NCBI GenBank assembly: GCA_949285075.1
Contig: CASDXF010000009.1
Span: forward strand, 18,998 to 82,997
Origin: an uncultured Bacteroides sp.
GTDB taxonomy: Bacteria > Bacteroidota > Bacteroidia > Bacteroidales > Bacteroidaceae
Reading direction: 5' to 3'
DNA length: 64,000 nucleotides
Shown here: piece after piece, positions 51,967 to 60,461 of the stretch
Position numbering within the stretch: the first letter of the stretch is position 1
Layout of the letters: the number at the start of each line of letters is the position of its first letter
Translations under genes and position numbers: made by a program
Notes under the pieces: generated by a model
What the model saw: the letters and a program-made list of their open reading frames with translations, nothing else
What the model was told of the DNA's origin: nothing
The model's database searches: none

Positions 51967-53097
51967 TCAGAAGATATATTGCAGGCGGACCTGCGCCACG
52001 AACAGGTTGTCGTCGTACCCCTCGTTGCAGTTGCTTCCCGTCCACACGTAGCTTCCGTTCAGCTTCAGGCCCAAATACTTGTTCAGGTAGAAGTTCACCC
52101 CTAAGGAGAAGTCGGCCTCCTTGCCTCCGAACACCTCCGCCTTGTCGTCGTCCATGTCGGTATAGTTCATGCGGGCGGTCAGCTCGATGGCCTTGTCCGT
52201 GCTCGGCCGTCCGGGAATCCCGTACATCGAGTCGTACTCAAAGCCCCGTCCCTTGATGAGGAAGCTGCCCTGCACGTATCCCCCGTGCGCCCGGTACGCC
52301 TGAAGCCCTCCGGTACGGTTCATGCGATTAAGGAAATATTCCGACTGTATCAGGAAGCGGGGAGCGGTGTAGAGGGCCTCTATCACTCCCTTCACCTCGC
52401 TGCCCATGCGTGAAATGGAGGCCTCCATCATGGAGGTGGGGAACATGGAGGTCACGCCCGCCACGCTGAGCGTCTTGGTTGGCGGCTCGGAGGTGTTCGC
52501 CTCCTTCGTCCGGTAGGAGAAAGCTCCTCCCAAGTGGAGCAGGGTCTCCCGCCGCTCGTCCCTCGCCCGCCATACGGCCCGACTGGTAGAGACGAAGGCG
52601 TTGCGCTGCCCGTCGCCTATCTTATTGATGTCGTTATGGGTGTAAATTCCGGTAGCCAGATACCAGTGGGGCGTGTAGTAATGGTAGGTGGCGCCCAGCT
52701 TGCGGCTGTCGGCGAAAGCCAGTACGGAGGTGGCCGACTGGTGGAAGCGCATATCGGCGGTGCTTATCAGCATATCCATCGAGAAAGGCTCGTAGGCGTT
52801 GCCCACCGCGAGCACGCTGTTCTTGAAGTGATAGTTCAGCAGCAAGTCCTTTATGGCGACCTTACCTCCGCCCAAACCGATGTCGGCCTTCAGTTCATAC
52901 CGGCCGTAAGTGGCCTTGAAGCCCACCCGGAAATCCTCTACCCGATAGTAGCCCTGCGCGCTCTCCGTGCCGTATCCGGACACCATCGCGTCGAGCAGGG
53001 CGCGCGAGCGGAACTTAATCTTCAGCTGTTCCTGAGCCGTGGCGGACGGTCCGCACAGCGCCATCGACGCGACGGCGCAAAGAAGGAATCGTCTCAT
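51967..53097 (-). CDS. OprO/OprP-type outer-membrane porin
   Basis: 376 residues with signal peptide (FLLCAVASMALCGPSATAQ). Alternating beta strands throughout and aromatic C terminus (LFVAQVRLQYIF). YELKADIGLGGGKVAIKDLLLNYHF and LAVGNAYEPFSMDML match the phosphate-selective porin O/P family. Substrate not deducible. Starts six bases after the stop of the frameshifted MFS gene, so both form one operon. Confidence 0.9.
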   Translation of the reverse strand: MRRFLLCAVASMALCGPSATAQEQLKIKFRSRALLDAMVSGYGTESAQGYYRVEDFRVGFKATYGRYELKADIGLGGGKVAIKDLLLNYHFKNSVLAVGNAYEPFSMDMLISTADMRFHQSATSVLAFADSRKLGATYHYYTPHWYLATGIYTHNDINKIGDGQRNAFVSTSRAVWRARDERRETLLHLGGAFSYRTKEANTSEPPTKTLSVAGVTSMFPTSMMEASISRMGSEVKGVIEALYTAPRFLIQSEYFLNRMNRTGGLQAYRAHGGYVQGSFLIKGRGFEYDSMYGIPGRPSTDKAIELTARMNYTDMDDDKAEVFGGKEADFSLGVNFYLNKYLGLKLNGSYVWTGSNCNEGYDDNLFVAQVRLQYIF

Positions 53098-53103
53098 ATC
53101 CGC

Positions 53104-54419
53104 TTATACGACGTTGTATTGTGGATTGATAAAGTCCTCAGGAGCCTGCCGCTTGGAAGCCTTGCTCGCGAAGTAGCGTTGGTAAATCAGCACGCCCGCC
53201 GCCGTAAAGAGGACAGTACAGATGATTCCCACGGTACAGGCCATGTGATTGTAAAGCGCGAACCATTCGAGGTTGATGTTGAGGAACTCCTTCGTACCGA
53301 GCAGGGTGACGGTTCCCAGATAACCGATAAAGTCGATGATGGCGATGAAGAATCCCACGTTCCCCTTGATGTGGAAGCAGGCGATGAAGCGGTCGAAGAA
53401 AATGGTCTGGAAGGTCAGGTAAGCGATGTACAGCGACAAGCTCTGAATGAACAGCCAGAGTATCGGGCTCGGACGGAAGGCCCCGTAATTGTAAGAGACC
53501 ACCGCGAGCGTGAGGCAACCCGCCACGACTAAGGTGAGGAGGCTCAATATCGCCTTGATGTTGCTGCGGAAGAAGACGAAGAGGGAGAATATGCCCAGAA
53601 TAATCAGCGTGACGATAGTGTCGATGCGGGCGAACAGCCACGAGGACTGGTTGCTCATGTCCAAGATATCCACGAGGAAGTCCTCCTTAATGTCCCTCAG
53701 CACCAACAGCATGAAGTTGGCGATGAACAAGATAGACAAGATGGGTGCGTACTTCAGAAAGAGCGCCTTGCGGCCGTTGCGGTCGAGGGTGACGCGCTGA
53801 TTGCGCAGCTCGATGTCCTCGGCCGTGGGATGCGGCAGCCTTTCGAGCAGATAGCCCATCAGCAGAAGGAGCGGAAGCGTAACGCCTCCGATAACGGCCG
53901 GCATCCAGAACTGGTCGATGTGCAGCTCGTTCATCGTGAACAGTCCGAAGCTCTTCGCCATTCCCGAGCTGAACACGATGCTGACTCCCAACAGGCCGCC
54001 AGCATATCCGTCACCTTGCGCCCCTCGATGAAGCTGAAGATTACTCCCCACATACATCCCAACGAAAGCCCGTTGACAAACATCGCGATAACATTATAAG
54101 GAGCGCTCAGCATACCGAAAGCGATGAGCGCGGCCTCGGCCACGATAGCGGAACAAACGAAGAACTTGAAGCGGTTCTCTCTTTTCAGCTCGGAGATAAT
54201 CTTAATGCCGAAAAACTTGGAGATTAAGTAGCCTAAGATTTGGATAGTGGTTACCGCTATCTTATAGTCCGTACCGAAAAAGGTCAGGCCGTCGAACGAG
54301 GCCGCCGTATAAGGCTTACGTAAAGCGTACACTAACGAGTAAGAGAGCAGCGCGGCTCCGCCGGCCCAAAGAATAAGCAGCGCGTCGGAGATTCTTTTGT
54401 TTTTATCTGTTTGTTCCAT
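53104..54419 (-). pseudogene. MFS transporter (DUF5690-like), interrupted by a one-base frameshift
   Basis: Two overlapping frames (54419-53931 and to 53104) encode consecutive parts of one membrane protein of about 438 residues. The first begins MEQTDKNKRISDALLILWAG and has membrane helices typical of an MFS fold; it runs into nonsense after RKVTDMLA. The second frame continues it with GGLLGVSIVFSSGMAKSFG. Losing one base in the GGCGGCC run near 53996 (minus strand, expected GGCGGGCC) explains the break. Real mutation or sequencing error cannot be told apart. Intact relatives belong to DUF5690, from memory. Operon with the porin. Confidence 0.85.
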
Positions 54420-54562
54420 AACGATTTTATTGTTTTTTCGATTTCCGGCGGCGAAGGTAAAAGGTTAGGCTATCTGAAAAAATAAATTTATAATGTATAA
54501 TGGAGGGCCTTTCATAATGTAATATTCATCTTACAGTTATGAAACCTTACTGTAACACATAC

Positions 54563-54625
54563 GACGCGGACGTGACGTTCCCGTGTCATTTCACGCTTTG
54601 AAACGACACCGGAGTCATCCGCGTC
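54563..54625 (-). terminator. Structured region downstream of the C4-dicarboxylate transporter promoter side / between dcu-like and MFS genes
   Basis: Outer arms 54563-54570 (GACGCGGA) and 54618-54625, and inner arms about 54583-54593 (GTGTCATTTCA) and 54599-54609, form a two-part hairpin. It lies after the dcu-like stop (54658) on the minus strand and before the MFS gene. No T-run follows, so terminator function is uncertain. Confidence 0.4.
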
Positions 54626-54657
54626 GGGCATCAACAGCCCGCAACGAGACGCTAAAC

Positions 54658-55965
54658 TTAAAACTGAATGAAAAGAAGCCCTAACGCGATGGCTACCGCG
54701 GTAGAGACCAGTCCGGGCATCATGAACGAATGGTTCAGCACGTATTTGCCAATCCTCGTCGTCCCCGTCCGGTCGAAGTTAATCGCCGCCACCACGGTCG
54801 GGTAGTTCGGAATGAAGAAGTAGCCGTTCACCGCCGGAAACAAGGCAATCAGCATATAGGGAGAGATGCCCAACGCCACGCCCAACGGCATCAGCGCACG
54901 CACGGTAGCCGCCTGACTATACAGCAGGATAGACATGACGAACAGGGCAAGCCCGAACAGCCACGGCATCTGTTGGACTATCCCCTCGATAGAAGCGGTG
55001 AGCTGAGTCATATTCCCCTGCAAAAAGGTGTCGCCCATCCACGCGATGCCGAAAATGGCGATGACCGCCTGCATCCCCGCCGAGAACACAGAGCCTTGCG
55101 CCGCCTTAATCCCGTCCGTGCGGGTAAGCAGCAGAATGACGGCCGCAGCGGACAGCATGATAATCTCGATTATGGCAGACATGCCCAACGTCACCGTTTC
55201 CCCGCTCGCCGAGAAGGTGGGCCGCAGCCCCTCCACGGAGCCGAACAAGACGATAAGAAGCGTAGCCGCCACAAAGACGCAGACCGAAACGACAGCCGAC
55301 AGCCGGTCCTTCACGTCCTTTATCTCTACTCTCTTCTCGCCGAGCATTCCTTCCTTCAGCCGCTTCTGGTACTCCGGGTCGTCAGTCAGCTCCTTCCCTA
55401 CCCTTAGCGACAAGAAAGCCCCGACCAACACCCCGATAAGGGTAGCCGGTATGGTTATCTTCAGGATGTCGAACAGCGTAATGTCGAATCCGGCCAACAG
55501 TCCCAACAAGGCGACGGTAGCCGCCGATATGGGGCTCGCCGTGATAGCCTGCTGAGAGGCGATGACGGCGATGCCTAGTGGACGCTCCGGACGTATCTTA
55601 GTATCCGTAGCCACCTCAGCGATAACGGGCAGTATGGAATAAGCCACATGCCCCGTCCCTGCGACAAAGGTAAACAAGTACGTCACTAAAGGACTGAGCA
55701 GGGTGACACGGGAAGGGTGCTTCCTCAGCAATCGCTCGGCGAGTTTCACCATATAGTCAAGCCCGCCCGCAGCCTGCATACACGCCGCAGCCGAGATAAC
55801 GGCGGCAATCATCAGCATGACATCTATCGGAGGAGCGGTAGGTTGAAGTCCAAACCCAAACGTTAAAACTCCTAAACCGACACCGCCCATCACACCTAGT
55901 CCGATACCACCCAAACGAGCGCCGATAATGATGGCGGTTAGAACAAAAAGCAGCTGTAATATCAT
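54658..55965 (-). CDS. Anaerobic C4-dicarboxylate transporter (DcuA/DcuB family)
   Basis: 435 residues from ATG at 55965 (MILQLLFVLTAIIIGARLGG); the longer frame to 56022 runs across the promoter. Hydrophobic throughout with about ten helices. GARLGGIGLGVMGGVGLGVL, FVAGTGHVAYSILPVIAEVA, and FFIPNYPTVVAAINFDRTGTT are Dcu signatures. Exchanges aspartate or fumarate for succinate in anaerobes. Divergent from a glutaminase-family gene, suggesting a link to amide/amino-acid use. Confidence 0.95.
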   Translation of the reverse strand: MILQLLFVLTAIIIGARLGGIGLGVMGGVGLGVLTFGFGLQPTAPPIDVMLMIAAVISAAACMQAAGGLDYMVKLAERLLRKHPSRVTLLSPLVTYLFTFVAGTGHVAYSILPVIAEVATDTKIRPERPLGIAVIASQQAITASPISAATVALLGLLAGFDITLFDILKITIPATLIGVLVGAFLSLRVGKELTDDPEYQKRLKEGMLGEKRVEIKDVKDRLSAVVSVCVFVAATLLIVLFGSVEGLRPTFSASGETVTLGMSAIIEIIMLSAAAVILLLTRTDGIKAAQGSVFSAGMQAVIAIFGIAWMGDTFLQGNMTQLTASIEGIVQQMPWLFGLALFVMSILLYSQAATVRALMPLGVALGISPYMLIALFPAVNGYFFIPNYPTVVAAINFDRTGTTRIGKYVLNHSFMMPGLVSTAVAIALGLLFIQF

Positions 55966-55988
55966 GAATCTTATCTTAAAATGCGGGA

Positions 55989-55996
55989 CAAATGTA
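55989..55996 (-). promoter_or_regulatory. -7 box (TACATTTG) of the dcu-like gene
   Basis: TACATTTG on the minus strand, 23 bases before the ATG at 55965. A TTTTG lies about 23 bases upstream. The remaining stretch to 56340 is AT-rich and holds no gene I can support. Confidence 0.58.
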
Positions 55997-56340
55997 TACC
56001 ATTTCTTTATTTTATCCCTCAAAAACTACCGATAAAAAAAATAATGAAACGGCGAGACACAACGGCAAAGGCCCCAAAAATGCGTCCCAAAACAGGCTTT
56101 TTACTGAAGAATGAACTAAAAATGCTCTTTTTTGAACATTATTTTCCCTTTTACTACGAGTATAAGCATTTATTTCGCGGTAGAAAAAACACTCTTGACG
56201 AAGAGAGCTGAGATAAAATGAATAATTTGTAGGTTAATAATAAAAGGAGAGTCTTCAATAGGTAAATTGTTTTGCCTCTATACAGGTAAACAGATTGTAT
56301 CAGGAACAACTTTAATATTTGATTAATTTAATAAAAACGT

Positions 56341-58857
56341 ATGAAGAAACTACTACTTACTATGAGTCTTTGCGCCGGCTTGCTGTCAACCGCTCAAGCC
56401 GACGATAAGTTCGTACCTGTACGGGAAACGTCTCTGCGCGCGCCTTCAGTGCCCCTCGTCGTTTCCGACCCTTATTTCTCTATCTGGTCTCCCTACGATA
56501 AGTTGAACGAAGGGAGCACTGAACACTGGACCAACGCCACGAAACCTTTGCTCGGCGCAATCCGCGTGGACGGAGAAGTTTACCGCTTCTTAGGAAAAGA
56601 CAAGGTAAACCTAATCCCCATCGCTCCCATGACCGACGTAGAACGTTGGGAAGCGAGCTATACCAATCAGAATCCCGGAAACGGATGGCAGGAATTCCAA
56701 TTCGACGACAGCGCATGGAAAAAGGGGAAAGCCGCTTTCGGTAGCCGCGACATGAAGCGCATTGAAACGGAATGGAAAGGCAACGACACGGACATCTACG
56801 TACGCCGTAGCTTTGAGTTGGACAACGCCGACTTGTCCGAGGACGTGTACCTGATTTATTCGCACGACGACGTGTTCGAACTGTACCTGAACGGTGAAAA
56901 GTTGGTTTCCACCGGCGAAGTATGGCGCGACAACGTTTATCTGAAACTTTCCGACGAGGCGAAAAAGAAACTGCGCAGTGGCAAGAATGTCATTGCGGCT
57001 CACTGTCACAACACAACGGGAGGGTCTTACGTAGACTTCGGGCTGTTCCGCGAGAAGAAAGACGCCGTGAAGTTCGCTAAGGAAGCCATACAGAAATCAG
57101 TAAGCGTACTGGCTACCTCCTCCTATTACACATTCACTTGCGGACCGGTGGAACTGGATGTCGTATTTACGGCTCCCCAGTTGATTGACGACCTAGACCT
57201 GCTGTCTACGCCAATTAACTACATCTCCTACCGCGTACGTCCGACCGACAAGAAAGAACACGACGTTCAACTATATATAGAAACCACTCCTGAACTGAGC
57301 ATCAACGAAACGACTCAGCCCACAGTGGCTCGCACACTGGCCAAGAACGGCATCAGCTACGTGGAGGCAGGCTCCATCGACCAACCCATCTGCGACCGTA
57401 AGGGCGACCTGATTTGCGCCGACTGGGGATACGCTTACCTCGCCAGCGTAAATGGGGCGGGCAAGGCTGTCGGACTGGGCGACTACTACAAGATGAAGGA
57501 GTCGTTCATCAAGAACGGAACCATCAACTCTACCATCAACAAGTGGACTACACGCAAGGAGCAGGACATGCCCGCCATGTCGTACACGCACAACCTCGGA
57601 AAGGTAACAAAGGACGGAGCTGAAGGATTCCTGATGATGGGGTACGACGATATCTACTCCATTGAGTACATGTACGAGAAGCGCATGGGCTACTGGAAAC
57701 ATGACGGAAAGGTCAGCATCTTCGACGCTTTCGAGAAGCTGAGAGACAACTACGCCTCCATCATGGACCGCTGCCGCGCGCTTGACGCCATCATCTACGA
57801 CGACGCAGAGAAGGCGGGAGGAAAGAAATACGCTGAGGTATGCTCGGCTTCTTACCGTCAGGTAATGTCGGCTCACAAGCTGTTCACCGACAAGGACGGA
57901 AACCTGATGTGGTTCTCTAAGGAAAACAACAGTAACGGATGCGTCAACACGGTAGACCTTACTTACCCGTCGGCTCCGCTGTTCCTGCTCTACAACCCCG
58001 AGTTGCAGAAGGGTATGATGACGAGTATCTTCGAGTACAGCGCTAGCGGACGCTGGAACAAGCCTTTCGCCGCTCACGACTTGGGCACATATCCCATAGC
58101 CAACGGACAAGTGTATGGAGGCGACATGCCGATAGAGGAAGCGGGCAACATGGTAATTCTGGCCGCGGCTATCGCCAAGATTGAGGGCAACGCCGACTAC
58201 GCCAAGAAGTACTGGGACATCCTCACGACGTGGACCGACTATTTGGTAGAGAACGGACAAGACCCGGCCAACCAGCTCTGTACGGACGACTTCGCCGGAC
58301 ACTGGGCACACAACGCCAACCTCGCCGTGAAAGCCATCATGGGCGTGGCGGGATACGCTGAGATGGCCCGCATGATGGGCATGGACGAGGTAGCCGATAA
58401 GTACGCGGCTACGGCCAAGAAGATGGCCGACAAGTGGAAGGAGATGGCCGCCGAGGGAGACCACTACCGGTTGGCGTTCGACCGTTCCAACACGTGGAGC
58501 CAGAAGTACAACATGGTATGGGACAAGATGTGGGGACTGGGACTCTTCACCGACGTTATCGAGAAGGAAATCCCTTACTACCTGACCAAGCAGAACGAGT
58601 TCGGCTTGCCGCTCGACTCGCGCAAGGAGTACACCAAGTCTGACTGGATTATGTGGACGGCGGCTATGGCCAACGACCGCGAGACGTTCGAGAAGTTCCT
58701 CGACCCGCTCTACAAGTACGTTGACGAGACCGAGACCCGCGTACCCATCAGCGACTGGTATCATACCGACAGCGGAAGGTGGGTAGGATTCCGCGCCCGC
58801 TCGGTTATCGGTGGACACTGGATGAAGGTTCTGATGGACAGAATGTTGGGCGAATAA
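56341..58857 (+). CDS. Secreted glutaminase-family protein (GtaA-like, DUF5127/DUF4965)
   Basis: 838 residues. Signal peptide KLLLTMSLCAGLLSTAQA. N-terminal PLVVSDPYFSIWSPYDKLNE is the family start; residues about 100-240 insert a galactose-binding-like beta-sandwich (DTDIYVRRSFELDNADLSED, HDDVFELYLNGEKLV). The DUF5127 part follows, and the C-terminal helical domain (about 480-838) has the conserved MSAHKLF, FSKENNSNGCVNTVDLTYP, HDLGTYPIANGQ, and DFAGHWAHNANLAVKAI segments of glutaminase A. Predicted periplasmic or surface hydrolase; glutamine as substrate is the family annotation, not proven by sequence. Own transcript. Confidence 0.88.
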   Translation: MKKLLLTMSLCAGLLSTAQADDKFVPVRETSLRAPSVPLVVSDPYFSIWSPYDKLNEGSTEHWTNATKPLLGAIRVDGEVYRFLGKDKVNLIPIAPMTDVERWEASYTNQNPGNGWQEFQFDDSAWKKGKAAFGSRDMKRIETEWKGNDTDIYVRRSFELDNADLSEDVYLIYSHDDVFELYLNGEKLVSTGEVWRDNVYLKLSDEAKKKLRSGKNVIAAHCHNTTGGSYVDFGLFREKKDAVKFAKEAIQKSVSVLATSSYYTFTCGPVELDVVFTAPQLIDDLDLLSTPINYISYRVRPTDKKEHDVQLYIETTPELSINETTQPTVARTLAKNGISYVEAGSIDQPICDRKGDLICADWGYAYLASVNGAGKAVGLGDYYKMKESFIKNGTINSTINKWTTRKEQDMPAMSYTHNLGKVTKDGAEGFLMMGYDDIYSIEYMYEKRMGYWKHDGKVSIFDAFEKLRDNYASIMDRCRALDAIIYDDAEKAGGKKYAEVCSASYRQVMSAHKLFTDKDGNLMWFSKENNSNGCVNTVDLTYPSAPLFLLYNPELQKGMMTSIFEYSASGRWNKPFAAHDLGTYPIANGQVYGGDMPIEEAGNMVILAAAIAKIEGNADYAKKYWDILTTWTDYLVENGQDPANQLCTDDFAGHWAHNANLAVKAIMGVAGYAEMARMMGMDEVADKYAATAKKMADKWKEMAAEGDHYRLAFDRSNTWSQKYNMVWDKMWGLGLFTDVIEKEIPYYLTKQNEFGLPLDSRKEYTKSDWIMWTAAMANDRETFEKFLDPLYKYVDETETRVPISDWYHTDSGRWVGFRARSVIGGHWMKVLMDRMLGE

Positions 58858-58888
58858 TCCCGGCTCTCCACCAGAGACAAGACATACA

Positions 58889-58926
58889 GGAGGCCGTTTC
58901 CGCTTGAACGCGCGGAAACGGCCTCC
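58889..58926 (+). terminator. Rho-independent terminator of the glutaminase-family gene
   Basis: Perfect 15-bp stem, arms 58889-58903 (GGAGGCCGTTTCCGC) and 58912-58926, 8-base loop, followed by GTCGTTTTCC. 31 bases after the stop. Confidence 0.85.
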
Positions 58927-59011
58927 GTCGTTTTCCGTCCTCCGTTCCCGCCAAAAAGGGCGAAATAGGCAAAAAAGTGGCCCGTTTCTCCGCTTTTAAA
59001 GACAAGATGCC

Positions 59012-59019
59012 TATCTTTG
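59012..59019 (+). promoter_or_regulatory. -7 box (TATCTTTG) of the outer-membrane protein gene
   Basis: TATCTTTG 26 bases before the start at 59046. Confidence 0.6.
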
Positions 59020-59045
59020 CCCTGAATTATTAAACACTTTGAGTT

Positions 59046-59645
59046 ATGAGAAAGAATCTTATCCTCGTGCTGATAGCCGTATGCGCGGCTATGGCGCTCC
59101 CCGCCCAAGCGCAACTGGACTTCGGACTGAAGGGCGGAGTGAACCTATCGAAAGCGAGCCTCTCCGACATCAGGGGCAATTTCAAGAAAGACAACTTTAC
59201 GGGCTTCTTCATCGGACCGATGGCGGAGTTCACCCTGCCCATACTGGGACTGGGAGTGGACGCCTCGCTGCTCTTCGCCCAAAGGGGAGTTACGGTATCG
59301 GACGAGGGAGAAGACGCCACCGTCAAGCAGAACGGTATAGACATCCCCGTCAACCTGAAATACAACATCGGACTGGGTAAGATGCTAGGCATATACATCG
59401 CCGCCGGACCAGACTTCTACTTCGACTTGGGCAAGGACAAGCGCATATACGGAGCCGAGGTAGACAAGAAAAAGAAAGAGGTAGGCATCAACGTGGGAGC
59501 GGGCCTCAAGCTCTTCAGTCACCTTCAGGTGGGAGCCAACTACAACATTCCGCTAGGCGACACGGCCAAGCTGAGAGACGAGGAGGGCGAACTGGGCTCG
59601 TACAAGACCAAGACATGGCAAGTATCGGTAGCCTACATTTTTTAA
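59046..59645 (+). CDS. Outer-membrane beta-barrel protein (OMP_b-brl_2 type)
   Basis: 199 residues with signal peptide (LILVLIAVCAAMALPAQA). Starts LDFGLKGGVNLSKASLSD and ends KTKTWQVSVAYIF, both hallmarks of the small Bacteroidetes porin-family barrels (8 strands). Alternating hydrophobic residues throughout. Function unknown. Single gene with its own promoter and terminator. Confidence 0.9.
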   Translation: MRKNLILVLIAVCAAMALPAQAQLDFGLKGGVNLSKASLSDIRGNFKKDNFTGFFIGPMAEFTLPILGLGVDASLLFAQRGVTVSDEGEDATVKQNGIDIPVNLKYNIGLGKMLGIYIAAGPDFYFDLGKDKRIYGAEVDKKKKEVGINVGAGLKLFSHLQVGANYNIPLGDTAKLRDEEGELGSYKTKTWQVSVAYIF

Positions 59646-59670
59646 TCGCGGCCGCCGAGTAAGATACAAG

Positions 59671-59706
59671 AAAGCCGCCGTTTCCCGCGGGAAACGGCGG
59701 CTTTTT
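59671..59706 (+). terminator. Rho-independent terminator of the barrel gene
   Basis: Arms 59671-59686 (AAAGCCGCCGTTTCCC) and 59689-59704, perfect over 16 bp, then a T-run (CTTTTTCTT). Confidence 0.92.
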
Positions 59707-59786
59707 CTTATCCTCTCCGCACGCGGGGCAAAGCGCTAAAGGAAAGAGTAGAATTCGCCTCGCACCGCTCCGGATAGTTCCAAGGG

Positions 59787-59861
59787 CGTGAAACTTTAGT
59801 TTCATCAGCGTGGAACTACAGTTTCAAGCGCTTGGAACTTTAGTTTCATGCCCTTGAAACC
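59787..59861. repeat. Tandem array, 22-bp period, 3.4 copies, core GAAACTTTAGTTTC
   Basis: Units start at 59787, 59809, 59831 and (partial) 59853. Each has GGAACT/GAAACT then TTAGTTTCA, so GAAACT and AGTTTC can pair within a unit. Between the barrel terminator and the DUF6078 gene (convergent). Confidence 0.88.
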
Positions 59862-59886
59862 AACTCCCCTCCGGCAAGGGGGAAGA

Positions 59887-60321
59887 CTACCAAGCGTATT
59901 CGTCCGTATAGCGGTCGAACACAGGTTCCGCCTTGATGCCCTTACGCTGAAGCAGTTGCCGAATAAAGGCTTGGTCCTGAAGCGACAATCCCCGTTCTTC
60001 CCGGTAGAAGCGGTAATACTTGCTCTTGCCGAAATGGGCGACAAGCTGCCGTCGGAGGCTGACGGCCTCGTTATAGGGCAGGCTCTCGAACAGCTTCTTG
60101 ACACCCCACGCCACCCGAGCCTTCCGGACTTTCAGGAACTGGGGACAACTCTCCCCCTCGGCCGGATAGCAAAGGGGATTGACGATAGAGATTACCGGAT
60201 AGCGGTCTTTCCCGTTCAGGGCGGCCACGCGGCGTAAGCACTCCGCCGCCTGCGGACAGCGTTCGTTCTGGCAGCGCGCGAACCCGTAAGGCACTTCAAA
60301 GTTCTCGTTTTCCATAGTCAT
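59887..60321 (-). CDS. DUF6078 family cysteine-containing protein
   Basis: 144 residues (or 142 from the second ATG). N-terminal ARCQNERCPQAAECLRRV and later PLCYPAEGESCPQF give five or six cysteines in metal-site-like spacing; FYREERGLSLQDQAFI lies in the helical C-terminal half. Matches a Bacteroides family of unknown function (DUF6078, from memory). A weak -7 box (TACCTTAG on the minus strand near 60361) precedes it. Divergent from priA. Confidence 0.75.
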   Translation of the reverse strand: MTMENENFEVPYGFARCQNERCPQAAECLRRVAALNGKDRYPVISIVNPLCYPAEGESCPQFLKVRKARVAWGVKKLFESLPYNEAVSLRRQLVAHFGKSKYYRFYREERGLSLQDQAFIRQLLQRKGIKAEPVFDRYTDEYAW

Positions 60322-60420
60322 AACACGTTCTTATTTGAATTAATGATTATTCCGCCGCTAAGGTAAGAAATAAAGGGGGATTTTCCTCTCCTCCTTCATT
60401 GCGTTTTCAACGATAAGCCG

Positions 60421-60428
60421 TACTTTTG
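60421..60428 (+). promoter_or_regulatory. -7 box (TACTTTTG) of priA
   Basis: TACTTTTG overlaps the first codons of the longest priA frame (60426), so translation must start at 60444 or 60462. Confidence 0.62.
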
Positions 60429-60461
60429 CACACCTTCCTGACGATGGCTTTTCGAGAAAGA

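Noticed and set aside
55981-56211. 76-residue frame before the glutaminase-family gene
   Set aside because: Overlaps the minus-strand dcu promoter, Lys/Phe-rich, no start context.
57271-58818. 515-residue frame antisense to the glutaminase-family gene
   Set aside because: Shadow without recognisable domain or promoter.
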